Source: Brumimicrobium sp051745635 (GTDB lineage: Bacteria > Bacteroidota > Bacteroidia > Flavobacteriales_D > Crocinitomicaceae). Taken from it: a stretch of 6,446 bases of DNA. A program made the position numbers and the translations under genes. The notes under the pieces were generated by a model. It did no database searches. It was not told the origin of the DNA and worked only from the letters and a program-made list of their open reading frames with translations. The stretch spans positions 1-6,446 of the forward strand of contig JBNJEH010000101.1 of NCBI GenBank assembly GCA_051745635.1. Direction: 5' to 3'. Within the stretch, counting starts at the first letter, position 1. Every line of letters begins with the position of its first letter. This document shows positions 5,025-6,446 of the stretch, one piece after another.

Positions 5025-6365
5025 CTAAAGTAACGATTTTATTTTTTCCATCACAACCTCATCGTCCCATCGCTCGTGAATATTCTCCATTTTCATGACC
5101 TGATCCATAATTTTGGCTTGTCGTTCCCCGGCCTCAAGTGCTTTTGAATAGCGAATATGGCTGAATGTCACTTGAGAATACATGGGCATCCACAGGTCGG
5201 GGTGCAAGTCACTAAATTTGCGCTCTATCTTTTTGCGCAGTAAGAAATCTTCATCGCCCGCCAGATCGCGCATCTCGATGTAATTGTAGAGTGCCAAATC
5301 CGCAATGGCATTTGCATCGGGCACCCGTTGATCGCTGTAATCTTCAAACAACCGGAGCATGTTTTCGGATTGTTCGTCATACATCTCAGAAAACACTGCA
5401 GTATCTTCAAAACCAGAATTCATACCTTGTCCGTAAAAGGGAACGATGGCGTGCGCTGCATCTCCCATCAGCAGTACTTTGTCTTCATAATTCCAGGGGT
5501 TACACCGGATCGTGACGAGCGAAGACGTGGGGTTTTCAAAATAATCCGATTCTAAAGTTGGCATGTGCGGCACAGCATCGGGAAAGGTATCGTTGAAGAA
5601 CTTCATGACATCTGCTTTTGTTTTGATGCTTTCAAAAGATGTAGCGCCTTTCATCGGGAAGAACAACGTAACGGTAAAACTTCCATCGAGATTGGGGAGC
5701 GCGATTAGCATAAACTTTCCTCTTGGCCAGATGTGTAAGCAATTTTTATCGATGCGGTGCGATCCATCTTCATTTGGAGGAATAACCAGCTCTTTATAGC
5801 CGTGCGACAAATAATCCTGCGAAAAGTTGAACATTGGTGTTTTCTGCAAGCGATTGCGAACGGCTGAAAAAGCCCCGTCTGTACCGAAAATATGATCGTA
5901 ATTGTAATTGACTTCTTTATTAATTTGGGTATCCTCAAAATAGATGGTGTTGTCGCTTAATCTGATGTCCAGGCACTTATGATTAAACCGGTAATGAACA
6001 TCTTCATAGTCATCGGCGAGATTCATCAGTTTTTGGTTCAATCCGCCGCGCGAAACAGAATAAATGGCTTCGTCATCTTTTCCGTAAGGTTGATACGTGA
6101 GGTTTCCCTCCATATCGTGCATTTTTCGCCCGTACATCGGAATGGAAATAGAGCGAATATCTTCTGCCATACCGGCTTTTTCCAATGCATTGAAACCACG
6201 ATGAGAAAGGGCCAGGTTAATTGAACGCCCACCAACGATTTCAGCTTTTCTCAGGTCAGGCCGGCGCTCAAACACGTCGACATGCATTCCTTTTTTGGCT
6301 AACAAAATAGCGTGAAGACTTCCCACGAGTCCAGCTCCAACGACAGCAACATTTTTTTTCTCCAT
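5025..6365 (-). CDS. kmo: Kynurenine 3-monooxygenase (FAD-dependent)
   Basis: Kmo hydroxylates L-kynurenine to 3-hydroxykynurenine with NADPH and O2, in tryptophan catabolism and de novo NAD synthesis. The 446-residue protein carries the FAD dinucleotide motif GAGLVG (10-15) and ERRPDLR (33-39). The Kmo signature GRSINLALSHRG is at 46-57, and the second FAD motif in LLMGDAAHAIVPFYGQGMNSGFEDT at 298-322 has GD at 301-302. By spacing, Arg80, Tyr94, Asn361 and Tyr396 match the substrate-binding Arg84/Tyr98/Asn369/Tyr404 of the Pseudomonas fluorescens enzyme as I remember it, so activity on kynurenine is expected. The C-terminal membrane helix of eukaryotic Kmo is absent, as usual in bacteria. 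An in-frame ATG at 6389 would add eight residues (MLKHQIKI). The ATG at 6365 is preferred because family members start four to six residues before the first strand. No other kynurenine-pathway gene is visible. The unrecognised exported-protein gene follows after four bases. Confidence 0.95.
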   Translation of the reverse strand: MEKKNVAVVGAGLVGSLHAILLAKKGMHVDVFERRPDLRKAEIVGGRSINLALSHRGFNALEKAGMAEDIRSISIPMYGRKMHDMEGNLTYQPYGKDDEAIYSVSRGGLNQKLMNLADDYEDVHYRFNHKCLDIRLSDNTIYFEDTQINKEVNYNYDHIFGTDGAFSAVRNRLQKTPMFNFSQDYLSHGYKELVIPPNEDGSHRIDKNCLHIWPRGKFMLIALPNLDGSFTVTLFFPMKGATSFESIKTKADVMKFFNDTFPDAVPHMPTLESDYFENPTSSLVTIRCNPWNYEDKVLLMGDAAHAIVPFYGQGMNSGFEDTAVFSEMYDEQSENMLRLFEDYSDQRVPDANAIADLALYNYIEMRDLAGDEDFLLRKKIERKFSDLHPDLWMPMYSQVTFSHIRYSKALEAGERQAKIMDQVMKMENIHERWDDEVVMEKIKSLL

Positions 6366-6417
6366 GATTTTTATTTGATGCTTCAACAACAGAAAGTACC
6401 TGATGTTCCAAACAATT

Positions 6418-6425
6418 CAAAAATA
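6418..6425 (-). promoter_or_regulatory. Candidate -7 promoter box for the kmo unit
   Basis: The minus strand reads TATTTTTG, a full TAnnTTTG match. It lies 52 bases before the preferred kmo ATG (6365) and 28 before the alternative one (6389), a normal promoter distance. A -33 element would fall close to or beyond the window edge, so it cannot be judged. Confidence 0.4.
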
Positions 6426-6446
6426 ATGAAAGTTCGCCACATAAAC

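Noticed and set aside
1..6446. A defence, toxin-antitoxin, mobile-element, CRISPR or biosynthetic system
   Set aside because: The genes that can be named are housekeeping or metabolic (galE, tadA, kmo); the rest are envelope proteins, small proteins and a VF530-family gene. No transposase, integrase, nuclease, repeat array or composition shift was seen.

Overview
The window looks like ordinary chromosome from a member of the Bacteroidetes, probably Flavobacteriales. This rests on four things seen in the sequence: moderate GC (mid-40s % by eye); three proteins with a signal peptide followed by Gln at the cleavage site and beta-barrel-like strands; little use of Shine-Dalgarno sites; and TAnnTTTG boxes (the Bacteroidetes -7 promoter element) just upstream of genes in the right orientation. 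A bacterial kynurenine 3-monooxygenase of Bacteroidetes type fits too. The genus cannot be fixed from the sequence alone.

Layout. The left edge (1-30, minus) holds what may be the first ten codons of a gene running out of the window. Next to it (130-228, plus) is a very small hydrophobic ORF resembling a PLDc_N-type membrane segment. A plus-strand pair follows: a predicted outer-membrane beta-barrel (322-1071) and a VF530-family protein (1099-1377). A minus-strand pair faces it: galE (2175-3200), then a PorT-like outer-membrane beta-barrel protein (1425-2168) six bases after the galE stop. A 180-base divergent region separates galE from a plus-strand pair made of a single-pass membrane protein (3390-3575) and tadA (3645-4085). 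The right part is a second minus-strand unit: kmo (5025-6365), then an unrecognised secreted or outer-membrane protein (4130-5020) four bases after the kmo stop. No RNA gene, insertion sequence, CRISPR array or phage gene was seen.

How the genes relate. GalE supplies UDP-galactose (possibly also UDP-GalNAc) for surface polysaccharides. TadA makes the wobble inosine of tRNA-Arg(ACG). Kmo makes 3-hydroxykynurenine for tryptophan catabolism or de novo NAD synthesis. The two metabolic genes each sit immediately upstream of an envelope protein gene of unknown role, which is the most interesting arrangement here. I found no evidence of a defence, mobile or otherwise novel multi-gene system.
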